A stretch of DNA of 64,000 nt from Celoporthe dispersa (Eukaryota; Ascomycota; Sordariomycetes; Diaporthales; Cryphonectriaceae): the NCBI GenBank assembly GCA_016584495.1, contig WAID01000006.1, positions 2,418,001 through 2,482,000 on the forward strand. Reading direction: 5' to 3'. Below, in pieces: positions 11,673-24,635 of the stretch. How positions within the stretch are numbered: position 1 is the first letter of the stretch; each line of letters begins with the position of its first letter. Under the pieces are notes generated by a model. It did no database searches. It was given only the letters and a program-made list of their open reading frames with translations, and was not told where the DNA came from. The translations under genes were made by a program, and so were the position numbers.

Positions 11673-14600
11673 TCAGGGGTGGTGAGTCGTCGCCGCTGTC
11701 GTCACCCCCTCCTCCAGATTGAAGCTTCCCTGAATACGCCTCTTGGCATCTGCCTTCTCCTGCTGCGTGATGTCCTTCGCGTCCTTGCGCTGGTCAGGTG
11801 CGTACTTCGGGTGGCTAGGCGAGTGGCCCACGGACATGCCTACGCTGATCTGGAGTGGGTCATTAGCATTGCGACTTCGTATCAAGGTTTGGGCCTGTGG
11901 GTATATCACTCACCAAAGTCTCCAGGGCACCATTCGCGTTATCCACCAGGTCGTCATCAAATACCATCTTGCCCTCCTCAAATAATAGGACGATGGTGCT
12001 GCCGCCAAACTTGAAGTACCCGAGTTCCTCGGCCCTCTTCACCTCTTCGCCTTCGTTTCTGGTAATCACAGTACTGCCAACCATCATGGCACCCACACAG
12101 ATGACCATGACGCGACCATGCGCGACACTGTCGATCGGCACGATCACGCGGACGTTCTCGCCGTAGACGTCGAGGGCAGACCGGATGGCCATCGGGTTGA
12201 CGGTGTAGTACTCTCCAGCGATGAGCTTCGGCTGCCGCAGCACGCCGTCCACGGGAATGTGGAAGCGATGGTAATCCTGAGGCGCGAGCCGGAAGATACC
12301 AAGACCACCGTTGTTCTCGTATCGCGCCGCATCCTCCGGGTACGCGTCACCAAGAAGGCGCCTGACAGAGAACTCCCGGCCCTTGATCCAGACGTTGGTG
12401 GCGTTGTCGATCTTGTTGAAGACCACAGACCGGCAGTCGGCGGGAGACACAATGATGTGGGGATTGTCGGGCGCTGAGCATGGTCGAGCACCTGGTTTGA
12501 GGGCGCGGTAGAAGAACTCGTTGAAGTTCTTGAACTCGTCCACCGATAGCAGAACCTCGGACATGTCAAGCTTGTGGAAGTCGATGAAGCCCTGGATTTC
12601 TGCCTTGGAGGCCGGATCATCATACTTCTTGCCCTGCTTGATACTCATGCTCTTGAGAAGCTTGCGAACTGCGTTTTGGTCAGCCGGCATGGTCCTCGCT
12701 TGCTGGGAATGGCAGGCGACTTACTTCTCTTGTTCTCCATGTTGTTCGACTTGAGGCCCTTGTAGAGCAGCCTTATGCCCAGTCTCACGTATACGCTCAT
12801 TTTCTCCTCGCTGATCTGTCCCGTTATCCGGTCTTGGACCAGAATGTTGGCAGAGTTGGCTCCCAATTTGTATCCACCGTAGGAGATCTTGGTGATAACC
12901 TTGGAGTACCACTTGCGCTGAGCTTGACTAGCCGTCACAAAGCCGGCCATCATGAGATGATTCACCTGCCGCCAGTCCTGGCTTGCGCAGGTGGCGATGT
13001 GCGTGATAATATCGGTGTCTGTCCGCTTGTTGAGACGCGGTTGGTGGCAGATGGGACATTCCCTGATCTCCACTACGTGCTCTTCTCCACGGTCGTTGAG
13101 ATCATCCTTGTCCAATGCTTCTCCTTCCTCACCCCCGGTGGACAGCTCCGGCACCACAATTGTCGAGGTAAGGAGCTGGCCCTGGGAGACCGTTTCGGGA
13201 CCAGCTGTAAGCTCACCTAGACCAGGCTCCTTTGCGCCGGGGACAAAAAGGGAAGGGCCCTTGGCGAAGTCAGGCACTTTGTCCTTCAGGCGATCGGCGA
13301 CTGTCTGCGGCTTGGGCTTCTTCTGCAGCTGATCCTCGAGACATATAACTGCCTCGTCAATTGTGAGATCGCCGAAATCTTCGTCGTTAGCAGCATGCGG
13401 GAAGCGCTGGAAGAAGCTGTCAATCGTCGAGTCTCTCAATGTAGAGCCAAGTGTATCAAGCATAGTTGTCAGCTCCACTTTGCTGATGCAGCCGCTCTCG
13501 TCGGTATCGTATTGCCTGAGCATTGCTCTCCAGAATTGTTGTCTCAGCGCAGGATACGGCATGTACTTGGCCCTTATGAAAAGCTCAGGACGATGCTTGT
13601 CTTCCCACTTCTCCAAGTTTTTCATCTTCAGAGGTAGCTGCATCAGGGCAAAGTCAGGGTCCGAGCTCTCGGGGAGGGTCTCCATTCCTGCGGAGGCAAG
13701 GTTGTCGCCAGACGATGCCGACAGGCCCGAATTGGGCGCGGATGTGGGCGCGACGAGGTCTGCTGGAACGTCCCCCGGAGACACTGCGGACGGGTTCTTG
13801 CTGAGAGCGGGTCGGGTCGACTTGGAGAGGCTCTGCTGGGAGCTCGATCGAGATATACCTAATCTCTTGAAGCGAGACTTGGACTGTGCGCCCTCCGGCA
13901 CGTACTCCTGCGGCTCCCTCACTGGATACAGACCAGTCTCGGGGTCAGCCTGAGGTGCCTTCTCCAGCAGCTCCTTGAGCGGCAGGGAGGTCGAGGCTAT
14001 AAAGTCATTGCCAGTGTAGCGGTCCCGGTCGATGACTGTGAACGCGAAGGAGTACGTCTGCTCATGCCCGAGGACATTGAAGATCATCTTCTCGTTGTAG
14101 ACGGGATTCAGGTTGTGCCGCACCACCTTGGTCCGATATGTTTTCTTGCCCAGAGACGCGACAACGAAGGGGTCCATGTCGAATCCCGTCCTGGTGAAGT
14201 TGGACTCTCGGGGCAGATCAGTGATCTTGACAATCTCGAGGAAGATGAGGCCGACCACGTCGTTACTCCCTCCGTTGAGGAACTCATATGGGTTGTCTCT
14301 CTTCTTGCGCTTCAAGCCCTTGATCCTTAGCCTCCGCTTGCGCTTCTCAATATTCTCTGGCTTGCTCAGGTCCTCTTCCTCCGGCGTCTCATCATCATAG
14401 ACTTCGTATTCGTCGTCGTCCTCTGCGCCCGTGTCGTCTGTCTCCCTCCGGCTCAGTGAAGGCGGGGAACTAGTCGGCTTGATCGGAGCCAGGATGGGTG
14501 TACGTGTAGGTGTTGGGGCTTTGGAAGATGATGACTCGGCCTCGGGGACTGATTTGCATAGAGCCCAGAACTTGGCGTAGATTTCGGCATCGGATGCCTC

Positions 14601-15299
14601 CGGATTGTTGGTGTCGAAGAGCGTGAACTGCAGGAGAACCTCTCCAGAGACCTTGGCGGCCTGCTTCCCGGACCTCTTGCTCTTCAGCGGGAACCACTTG
14701 GGCCTCTGCTCAAATTGCCCGTCGGCGAAGATCTCCTCGAGGGCGAGGTCAAACTCGCCCAGGTAGTCCTTGCCGAATCTATCCTTGTCCCAGCATATCA
14801 CATCGAGGAGGAGGTGGCGGATGTCATTGACAGGGAACTCGCATTGCTCATTCCAGTCAGGGTTCAGGTTCTTGGGTACGGCATGGGTTTGATGTTTTCC
14901 TTCTCCGAGGGTCAAGACAAGATACTGCGCGCAAAAGTCAGCCCAAGCTCTGCACCGGTGGTTGCGGCTAGAACCATAGCCATGCAGGAATATGTATGGA
15001 GACTCACCGGGTCAGAAGTGCCACTCCGATCAGCAGCGGCCAGATTGCGCGCCTAGGAAGAATAGTCAGAGATGATGCCCTTTGGAACGAGTATAAAAGA
15101 TGTAGCGGGCGTGGTGGCCCGGGCAGGATCTGCATACCCTGAGGATGACAGTGTTCAAGACCAGTCCCGTCTCCCTGCGGCCCTCAGGGCTCGCTGAATC
15201 TCCTTTGTTCCTCATTGGGCTGGCGGCACGACTATTTGTGGTGGACGGATTATTCGAGCGTGTTGAGGATTTCAGTCGCTGTGGAATGATCCGAACCAT
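11673..15299 (-). CDS. PSD2: Phosphatidylserine decarboxylase, C2/EF-hand type (PSD2-like)
   Basis: Makes phosphatidylethanolamine from phosphatidylserine; the C2-domain (type II) enzymes act at endosomal/Golgi membranes. Exons (minus): 15299-15138, 15052-15008, 14924-12725, 12668-11914, 11849-11673; all phases agree, giving 1112 aa. In order: a first C2 domain (about residues 45-165), an acidic linker, a second C2 domain (about 290-385), an EF-hand-like loop (DTDESGCISKVE, about 542-553), a CxxC...H...C zinc-ribbon-like motif (ECPICHQP), then the decarboxylase domain. The autocatalytic GGST motif that gives the alpha/beta subunits and the pyruvoyl cofactor lies near residues 1024-1027 (GYFKFGGST). 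Nothing is missing or shifted. The long multi-domain N-terminus separates it from mitochondrial PSD1. No functional partner lies next to it. Confidence 0.96.
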
Positions 15300-17604
15300 A
15301 TTCAGAAGTTATGGCAGCTTGCTGCAAAGCTAGTCTCTTGGGTCGACAAGTCGGCAGACCGCGGTCTGGGGGTTCTGGAAGCAGTCCGTTCGGTTGGGAG
15401 CAAGATGTTCACGGTGGTCGCAAGAGGCACCGCTCGCTTTCGCTGCTATCTATCAGGGGTTGTCCGCAAGGAGTTTGTATGTCTATCCTCGAGGCGGATG
15501 TCTAGGGTCGATATGCGGTCTAATGCTGTGCAGTATGTCGAAGGTGCTTCGTTGGATAGGAGGATAAGAGAGGTCGTAGACGGAATCGAGGGTCGTGGAC
15601 GGATGAAAAGGGTCTGTGGAAGTGGTAGAGTCGAGGTCCTGGGAGCACGGTCAGACAGGCGGGAGGGACGTCATCGGCAAGATCTGAGGTAGAAAGGTGG
15701 AGGAGAGAGGGCCCTTAGGAAATAAGGTACACTGCATGCACGCATGCACCTACCTGTCCGTTTCACAGTACTGGCACCACAGCGCTGCTCGGGTCTGCTG
15801 TGCCTGTGTCCACCAGCTCTAGGTCCAGCTGTCCGATCTGGGTCTCGGTCCAGCTCCGAGGCTTCCCAGGGGCGCAGCGGGGAGAAACGAGGATGGCACA
15901 GGCCGGAGCCCAAGTGGTGCAAGGTGTGGTGGTGCGTTGATTATTGGTGGAGCAGATATATTGGGACAATCTTCTGAAGCTGCGTGTTCTCTGCTCTAGT
16001 GCTGGCCCAGGAGATCAGACCTGAAATTGGAATACGTATGCCTTAGGTCGACGCGTGTAGACGGAGGTCAGGACACTTCGCAATGCACCCAGGGGCCTTT
16101 CAATCTGGCGTGCCCTGTCGTGGATCGTGGGACCGTGCCCCGCACCTCGCGCAGGCCTTTCTGTCTTTTGGATTCGCTCAATGGCCAGGCGGTTTCAAGC
16201 TGCTGTTAGCCATAGGCTTTCTTCTACCCCCTAATCCCTTCTTCTCCTGATGGTCAGATGACGGGGGGAAAGGCTGAGAGATTATAGGTCTATTGCTGAC
16301 GGAAAGAAAGGGAGCCGGGGGGGGGGAGGCAAGACAGGAAAGAGAGAAAGAAAAGGGGAGGAGGAAGAGGGAAAAGGATCGAGGTGAGATTGACAGGCTG
16401 GTCCGTTAGGTGCAGTGCATATGCTGTCCCTCCACCGGCGACGAACGAGACAGCTGAAGAGGCGAGACGATCGATCGACCCGGAAGGTCGGGAACGGAGC
16501 TGAGGGAAGGAGGCCCAGGACCGAGAACATTAGAGGCAGCGAGCACCCAGACAAGCAAAGCAGACGTCACTTGCGCTGCTAGCCTCTGAATTGATGATGT
16601 ACCATGTAGCTATAGCGGCCGCTACCCCAACTCCGCCTCCAATTGTTAGTGGGCAGCAGCCACTCTGCCCCTCTGTTGGACCAGGGCGCGGCCTGTTTCA
16701 CGCGCCCCCTCCCCCCCCAAGCCTCCCTCCAGGGTGGATCGATCGATCACTGTCCACTGAGTCCAGCAGTGCAGAGAGGGTCTCGAGAGGCTTAGCAGAG
16801 GCCTAGGCGGCAGCATGTAACTACTGCAGAAGAGACACCGAGCAGCCCCTCAACCCCCTCACCCCCTCCCCCTCTAATTACCCCGCCATGCACCTCAGCA
16901 CCTCACTCCTACCCACAACTTGATGAGGAGGCTCGTCTTCACACCCACATTTCAACTCATCATCTTCATGGCTGTTACACATGATGCTGCCTCGGGTGGC
17001 ATTGTGAAAGCATCGCGACGAATAGTCCGCAGATTCTTCTTTTTATCAGCAATATTTACACTAATTAAGATTGCATTACTGTTAGTCCAGCAGCTCGTCT
17101 CGCCCGCCGCCACAGTCCGTATGCAACACGCGGGATGCGCCATTTCTGAGCCCCGCAGCGATTTACGCCGTCTGGGGATCCGCCGATAGTCAATTCAACA
17201 ACCTGAAAAGAAACGGAGAAAAGAAGAAGAAAGCAGGCCCGGAACGTCGGGATGCAACTCGGCCCCGTGAAGCTCAAAAACAGCCACACTGCAGCAGCTG
17301 TTTGCACAGCACCAAGGCCAAGGGCACCCCACACTTTTGCTAAGCGACAGCCGTAGTGTAACTGCCTGATCTAGTGCCGATCGATGGTGACGAGGGCGTG
17401 GGGGAGCAGATCAGTAGAAGACGACGACTGCACAGGTCTGGTAAGTGTACGGCAGCTCTTGGGAGTGTGTTCAGAAAAGGCAAGAGAGCGAGAGCGAGAG
17501 AGAAACGGAAGAAAAGAAGAAGAGCGAATGCGAAGAGAATCAAGTGAGAAGCTAAGTGCCGAAAGAAAGGAGAACATATAAGAATCTTGGTGAAGGGAGA
17601 CTGG

Positions 17605-17645
17605 TATACCTACTTAAGTAGGCAATCCTCCGAGATGTAGGTATA
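17605..17645. repeat. Nested inverted repeat
   Basis: A perfect 14-bp palindrome, CCTACTTAAGTAGG, at 17609-17622. It overlaps the left arm of a second inverted repeat: TATACCTAC at 17605-17613 and GTAGGTATA at 17637-17645. It sits in an AT-rich stretch far from any gene. It could be a protein-binding site, a mobile-element remnant or chance. Confidence 0.7.
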
Positions 17646-20600
17646 AACAAAGCAATATTACTTACTTGATTAGCTATAAAAATGAATGAGCTACAGTGCA
17701 ACCAGACCCCTCCGCATCACATTGCGAGCCCATTACTATTCCCGCCAGACAACCTCTTACACACATGAATTTTATGCTTATCGCTCGGCCGAGGATGCAG
17801 CTGTTCTCCACCAGCAGACTCATCTGAACGCTTGGGTGGCTTGCTGTATGTAGAGCTCCCCTACGTCAATATGTGAACTCACAGGATAGACTCATCTTGC
17901 TAGTAAGATCAGGATCTTGGTGGGAATACACCAGGGCACCATTTATGGACTTTCTGGTGAACTTTAAAAGCTATGTATGCTCATTAAGAGCTGCCAAGGT
18001 TGGCGCAGCAGAAATACTCCTCCTCTAGGCTGTAGATCATGGAACTTAATCCTGAAGTCTCAGTATGCGAGTCTATCTATACATCATGTACCTCTACCGC
18101 TAATTTATTGGATTAAATTAGACTTGAAATCATGGTTAATCCGTACTGAGTCGCATGTAGATCCAAGGAGACTTTGCTGATGAGGGCACAGGCCTCAGTA
18201 ATTACGTGGTCGTATCTCTTAAAATCAACCAGCTGCTCAGAGCCCATGTCAAAGGCTCGTAACAGGAGTTGTGCTAATCTCATGCATCTCGCAGTAACCA
18301 ACATACTATGAGCAAATTGCTTCTTCTAGCTATCACACCACGAACATACTTTATGTACCAAGGCTATGTAGATGACGAGCCGGCATTACAGGTGCAGCCG
18401 GCATATCTTGAAGAATCGCGAGACCAACCAGCGGCTGCCTTGCGATATAATAATGGCACGATAAAAATGCCGGAGAGGCCGAACACGAGACGAACATCTA
18501 GAGGACGTTTATCACTCTCGATAGCAATGCTTGGGCTCGTGATCATTACAAACGGCCAGTGGGAGAGATTGCCGAAATTTCCCACCGGCCGGCCATGACA
18601 GGATCGATTGTCGCCTCAAGCGGCCGTTGCTAGGTGTTCTCGCTCGCAAGAGTCAGGAGCTGTCCGCATGACTTTGGATCGCCTCGTGAAGCAGCAATGA
18701 ATACACCCTTCGTGACCCACCTCCGGAGGTAGACAGTCTGCCTGCCTAGGTAGGGATCGAGACACCCGGACCTCGCAGCCATAAGCGAGGAGCAGGCAAA
18801 GGGGAGGTTCTGTGCGCAAGCAAAATGGCGTGCAACAGCGGGCCGCTGATGGAACGACGAGTCTCTAAAGGAAGAGAGATCGTCAATGAATGATGAACTT
18901 TCTTTATGGCAGTGTAACCAAAAACCAATCAGGAGCCTACCGAGATGAAGAGGTTCTGGAGAGAATAAAAATAGCCTCAGAGCAAGAGGCCATCCAGGCA
19001 GGCAGCTGGATGAGAGGCTAACCAAGCTTGGAGAACAAGGGACCTGGAAAGGGAAGTCGATGGTCATGAAGACGAGCCCTGCTCCAGCGGACGGGGTTCT
19101 CCCAGAGTCGAGTGACCAGCTCCTCAGGAAAGCCAGTCGGCAGAATGCCTACCTGCCCAAGTTTTGAAACATCATCCCGACGTCTATTAAGATGGCTCAA
19201 GATACATACATTATGCATGCATGGTCTCGAAATAAAGTTATGTTGCAGGGAAGAGAGCATGGCCAACGAGTCTCGCACGTGGCGCACGCGAGATGACCAT
19301 GTGAAATCTCACCATGGTCCATGCTGTTATTCTGATTTTGCTGGCAATTAATACCAGGCCATTCAGGTTTTAGCTTTCTGAATCAGATTTCTGACCCTTT
19401 TCTTTCTGCTGTACGAAATATGACAGGATAGCCGAGCAGATGTGATGAACTTGCTGTCTGGATAGCATGCGTTACCGAGGGGAGGCTACCGTGGTTGCGC
19501 ACGCGGCCTGATGCGATCTAGAAGAAGAAAGAGAAAAAAGGTAAGCGATCGAGAGGAAATATCATCAGGTTCGAGTGGAGCGCCAAGCAATGGCAGAGGG
19601 TATTGGCCACCGCTAAATTATCAGTGTAGGTCGATTTCCAACGAGGCCCATTTCGGTTTAATTTCGGACAAGTGGTACTATATCCGCACGCAATCAACCT
19701 CGCAACGAGGGTTGGCTGACAGGACCCTGAAGTGGGCAGACGACGCCACCTTTGTTATTCCTCTATCCTTTTTTTTGTCTTGTTTTCTTTTTCTTTCGTT
19801 GGGCCGTTGGAAAATTACTGCACTAGGCTTATGTTTTGTCTGGAAACTACCCCAGCGGACAGGACAGCTAAGATGATGATAAACCGCGCGGAGGAGGGAT
19901 TTTGAAAAGTACGACGTTGCATGAGGCTTTCCACATACAGGGCCGTGTGTCCGGATACGTACATGAGCAAGCATGCCGGGCCCAGGGAAGAAGGGGGTGG
20001 GGGTCTAAGTAGAAATCGAGGCCTCCAGATGTTGACTGCCACTCTCACGTGGCAAAAATACGTTTTGGTTAGGGGGTGTTTCTGGATCATCACACACATT
20101 CGTAAACCTAAATTGAGAGTTTCCCTGGTAGCCTCTCATCATGGCCACCACCACCACCCAAATCTCTCTTGACTTATACAGTATACAATACTTGAACTCG
20201 GTACGAAGCCGTATGTGACCCACATAGCTGCTGGCACTGCCTGCTGCAAAACATAAAATGCAACGAAGCGATTCGCAATGAGGAAAGAAGGGGGGGGGGA
20301 GGGAAATAGCACCAAAGAAAGAAAAAAAAGAGTCACTCCCGTGAATCTCACGTCAGATTCCGAACTCCTTCCTGTGGGCATAAAAACAACAGAAAAGAAC
20401 TCTAGGAAGGACAATAAGCTCCACCGCCATTAATCGAGCCTCAGGCCGAGACTACTCTACGCGGCCCCCCCTACTTTTTCCCCCGTCCCTTTCTTCCTGG
20501 TGGTGTCGTGTCTTGTCTCTTGAGGATCAGCTGTCATCTCTGAGATTTTTTCCTAGAGAGAAAGGATCATCATAAAAGGAGAGACAGAGAGAGGACAAGA

Positions 20601-21220
20601 CGGAGAGGATCCATTCCCATTTCCCAGAACACCACACACACACACACACAACAGCCCCCCCGGAGAGCCGAGACGCAACCCAGACACGCCACAATCTTGC
20701 ACCCAGCCCGGCGGACCGGTAACGGCTCAAACCTAACGCCAATCTCCCCACGTGTCAAACCAGCGCCGCTGTGGACCCCCGGGGAACCACACCAGCCTGA
20801 TCCGGGGGAACGGCCCGCCCCTGTTCGCAAAGGACCCCGTTGTGGCCGTACGGATCCTCTCTTCTGTTCTCTGCTAGCCGAGATTGGCCCCTTTGAGATT
20901 GTCGGCCGAGTCGTCTATTGGCCACTCTGCTCTGCTGGAGTAGGAGGAGGGGGGTAAGGCGTGAGCAGCCGAGGGCACCGGTCACCAATCCTTGGGTGGG
21001 ATCCACCGCGAGGATCAGGGGTAACTTCCGCCTTGTGGTGGTGGTGCGAGGAGAAGAGAAGGAGGAGAGGAGTAGGAGGAGGAGCCTGGGAGCCAAAGAC
21101 CTCGAGGAATCCTCCGCAGGTTCTCGACCACTCTCCCGCGCAAACCTTCTTTGGATTTTTTTCCTAAATTTTTTGTTTTTCCTATTTTTTTTTTTTTTGA
21201 TCCTGACCCTCTTCACTTTT

Positions 21221-21240
21221 TATTATTATTATTATTATTA
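21221..21240. repeat. (TTA)n microsatellite
   Basis: About seven TAT/TTA units, preceded by a T-rich tract (21146-21199), in the presumed leader or promoter of the Ras-like gene about 300 bases upstream of its start codon. Confidence 0.9.
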
Positions 21241-21534
21241 CTATTTATCCTTGTCTTTGTCATTATTACAACTTACCTCTGCTTCGCTCGACCGTTTCGC
21301 CCGTCGACAACAAAATCCTCTTCTCCCTCGTCCCCCCCCTAGATGCCTGTCGCTCGTAATCAACGCCAGATACCATCCGATCGTCGATACCGGTAATAAA
21401 TAAAAAAAGGAAGAAGGCAACAAGGAACAGCGCTGTGGTCCGGAACTTCCCTTTTCCACCACCACCACGAGGAGAAGAGACGAGAGAGAGAGAGAAGGAA
21501 GTCAGCAGAGATACCCAGAGTTTGTCAGTTCAAG

Positions 21535-22365
21535 ATGGCGCTATCACCAGGGGCGGGCAAGATCACCGACAAGATTGCGATGCTGGGCGAGGGCGGTGTA
21601 GGCAAGACATCGCTGACGGTGAATGTGCGTCTTTTTCCCCTCCCTCTCTTTCTTTTCTTCCTCTATTCGAAACCCTCCCTTTAGGGAAAGGAAAAGGAAG
21701 AGAAGAACGAAAAGGAGCGACGCTGACCTTCTTTACTCCGCACACAGCTCACAAAACATGTCTTCTCCGAGACGTACGACCCGACGCTGGAGGACAGCTA
21801 CAGGCGCCAGTGTGTCATCGACGGGATCCCCAGCCACCTGGAGATCCTCGACACGGCCGGACAGGAGGAGTACGGCGCTCTGCGGGAGCAGTGGATACGG
21901 CAGAACGAGCTCTTTGTCATCGTGTACGACGTGACGCGGCGATCGAGCTTCGAGGCGGCCGAGAGGCTCTTCGAGGAGGTGATCCAGACCAAGCGCAAGC
22001 TGGACGAGACCAGGCGGCACCCTGTGGACCGGCACCTGGACGACCTCCCTTTTGCCCCGAGCCTCGTCGTCCTGGTCGGCAACAAGTGCGACCTGGACAC
22101 GCGCAGGGAGGTCGGCACCCTCGAGGGCTCGAGCCTGGCCAAGAAGCTGGGCTGCGGCTTCATCGAGACGAGCGCCAAGCTGGGCACCAACGTCGAGGAG
22201 GCCTTCTTCTCGGTCGTCCGCGCGGACCGGCGGCGCAAGCGCGAGGTGACGGAGGAGGAGCAGCGGCAGCGCAATGAGGAGCTGGCCGGGATGGGCATCA
22301 AGACGCCAAAACCTGGCAAGATGAAGTTTCTGAAGAAGTTCAACAGCTTCCTGCACAGGGAATAA
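21535..22365 (+). CDS. Ras-like small GTPase lacking a CAAX box
   Basis: A Ras-superfamily GTP-binding switch. Exons 21535-21624 and 21748-22365, one 123-nt intron right after the P-loop region, 235 aa. All G motifs are present: GEGGVGKT (P-loop), YDPTLEDSY (switch I with the conserved Thr), DTAGQEEY (switch II with the catalytic Gln), GNKCDL and ETSAK. The switch I effector region resembles Ras/Rap rather than Rho or Rab. Two features are unusual: an insertion of about 15-20 residues with HPVDRHLDD before the NKCD motif, and a C-terminus ending KKFNSFLHRE with no prenylation cysteine at all. The tail is basic and could bind membrane electrostatically. No good donor site near the stop suggests a missing last exon. 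A long CT-rich leader precedes it. Confidence 0.93.
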
Positions 22366-23286
22366 GGAAGAGAAGAGGGAGAACGGGAAAAAGGAAAAAG
22401 GAGACGAGACAAAGGAGATCTCGGGGCGTTCGCGAAGAAGATGGGCCACAGAACATATTGGAACTGCTACGAGACAAACGACTGCGGACTTGGGGGAGAG
22501 GCAGAGGGGGAGAGAGTTCGGTTAAACCACTGACGAGGGCTCAAGATGTTGAGCGCCTCATCATGGTGGTATCTTGAAGCAGTTCAGTTCAAATTACAGG
22601 ACAACAGGAACAACAACACAACAAAAGGACACACACACACACACATACAACACAGGCTGGTAATCACGGTGGGGAAAACGGTTCCCAAAAAGAAAAAAAG
22701 AAAAAAAAAGAAAACAACAAAAAACACCAAAGGCATCCGGGATGTGTGATCCGAGCCGGTGCGACGGATGGGCTGGATCGATCTTTTCTCTCCATGTTCT
22801 CGACGGTAGAGTCAACGCCTAAAGACTCTAGCTTAATTCTTGTACATAGCATACTTTAATCCAAGAATGAGCACTATGTATTGATGACCTGCTTGGCCTC
22901 CTCGCGCGGCCTGAGGATATTAGATGGAACCGCTCTCACCACTGGCCTGCACCACCTTCCCCCCCCCTTTGGCGCCGTGCAAAGAGAGGGCAGAGAATCA
23001 CATAGAATACAGTCAGTACTAATCAAAAAGGCTATATAGTACACAGCCCAAGGCTAAGACGGTCCGCCCAGCCGTATGTCTTTTTTTGTGGCGAGTGACC
23101 TCGGAGGCAGGCCCTTTTACTGGGCTGGCTGCCCGGCTAAAATCCTCTCAGCCTGCACAGCCAGGCTTGACAATATATTAACTGGAAGGAGACCTCCGAG
23201 CGTAGCGGGCAGCGGCATGTCCCTGCCTGTTCTCGCCATGATCGACCTCTTCTCCCACAAACCCACACGAGATCACCACATCAAAA
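22366..23286. other. Intergenic, no gene seen
   Basis: 3' flank of the Ras-like gene with a CA repeat near 22630 and an A/G-rich tract near 22685-22720, followed by the short promoter of the dehydrogenase gene. No supported ORF. Confidence 0.5.
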
Positions 23287-24248
23287 ATGGGCTCAGCACG
23301 AGAAGACATGTCAGCGCGCAAGAACATCGTCATCACCGGTGCGGCGCGCGGCATCGGCAGGGTGACGGCGCGCCACCTGGCGTCGCTGGATCACAACATC
23401 TTCCTCATCGACATCAACGAGCCCGAGCTGGTCTACACGGCGACAGAACACATCCCCAAGGTGCTGGCCGAACAGCAGCAGGAGGCAGGAGGCCTCGTGG
23501 GCTACATGGCCTGTGACCTGCGAGACCCGGCCGCCATAAAGTCGACGGTCCAGCACGCAGCCTCGTTCTTCCCGGGTGGCGAGATCGACGTGCTCATCAA
23601 CAACGCCGGCATCGCCAGGGCCCGCTTCCAGGAGAAGCGCACCATGGAGGACCCAGCCGTGCTGGACGACTGGGTGGCCTACCTCGCCACAAATCTCACA
23701 GCCCCTTTCCTCGTCAGCCAGGCCTGTATCCCCTTCATGAAGACCCGGGACTGCGAGAGGTCTCAGACGGACGAGGCTGTGATACGGCCCGAGGCTGCGC
23801 AGGCTGCCGTGGGTTTCATCCCGGAGAGTATCAGGCGTGGTTTCGCTCGGCCAGAGCGCCAGAGCAGATGTATCATCAACATCTCCTCTTTCCGTGCAAA
23901 GCAGTCAGAGCCCAACTGCGAGGGTTACGCAGCCTCCAAGGCTGGCATCCTCGGCCTCACACAGGCTATGTCGATCTCGGGCGCGCAGTGGGGGATCAGG
24001 TGCAACACCATCCTGCCTGGCTTCACCTTTGTGGATCACGAGTGCAGAGAGGCGGATGAGGCGCCGGAGAAGATGTGGTGGACCAAAGGTATCGACGGGG
24101 CTCGGCATCGACATCACCAGCAGGGCGCATCGGGTACGGTGAGGACGTGGCAGAAGCAATCGTCTGGCTGATCTCGGCTGGGTTTGTGACTGGGCAGGAG
24201 ATTGTCATCGATGGGGGTGTCAACAAGGTCAAGCACGCGTCTGCATAG
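23287..24248 (+). CDS. Short-chain dehydrogenase/reductase, apparent frameshift near C-terminus
   Basis: NAD(P)-dependent oxidoreductase of the classical SDR family, intronless, about 320 aa if the frame is kept. Visible motifs: cofactor-binding TGAARGIG near the N-terminus, NNAG, the catalytic Ser in NISSF and the YAASK Tyr/Lys pair, then a CNTILPGF segment. The frame from the start codon runs into low-quality sequence after WWTKGIDG (about 24100) and stops at 24171. The conserved SDR ending (AGRIGYGEDVAEA..., TGQEIVIDGG) continues in the +2 frame and stops at 24246-24248, so one base appears to be missing between about 24100 and 24125. No intron of plausible length explains it. The substrate is unknown; similar fungal enzymes are often annotated 3-ketoacyl-ACP reductase-like. 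Confidence 0.85.
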
Positions 24249-24635
24249 TTGTGAGATATGGAAATGGGCGATGCTGCAAGGCTGTTGCAGCAGTCAGTCA
24301 GGTCGGTTTATTAGTATGGCATATACTTGGCCCGAGATACGCGTTTTCGAACACGAAGACAGTAGTCATGTTTAACGAGACATTTTTCAGAGAACGCAAC
24401 GTTGAATTTAACAGAGTCAATCTCAAAACCTATGAAAGAAATAATAGAGTCCGACCATATGCCAAAACCCTATCGAAAGTAGGTCTACATTGGAAAATCT
24501 CCCTAAAAAATCAAACGCGTAACTACTGCCAACCCTTTGGGCGCCGACTTTCATGCTAATCATAGCGCAACAAAAAGAAAAAGATAGAGAGCAAAAAAAA
24601 AAGGGCTCTTCGCTTTCTTCTCCCCGCCGCCCTGC
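24249..24635. other. Convergent intergenic spacer
   Basis: 387 bases between the ends of the dehydrogenase (+) and the Argonaute (-). AT-rich; presumably both 3' UTRs and terminators. No ORF supported. Confidence 0.6.

Larger units (their letters stand above)
15300..21534. other. 6.2-kb intergenic stretch, no gene seen
   Basis: The largest gene-poor stretch. It starts with the PSD2 promoter. 17.58-18.3 kb is AT-rich with a nested inverted repeat. From about 20.4 kb to 21534 the sequence is pyrimidine-rich, CA-repeat-containing and typical of a long promoter/5' leader for the Ras-like gene. No ORF shows a recognisable domain. Confidence 0.5.

Noticed and set aside
18113..18304. Possible retrotransposon gag-like peptide on the minus strand
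   Set aside because: Only a vague resemblance over a few tens of residues, no LTRs, no reverse transcriptase motif nearby; not supportable.
21435..22277. 280-codon plus-strand ORF
   Set aside because: Overlaps the Ras-like gene in another frame and runs through its intron; no family features.
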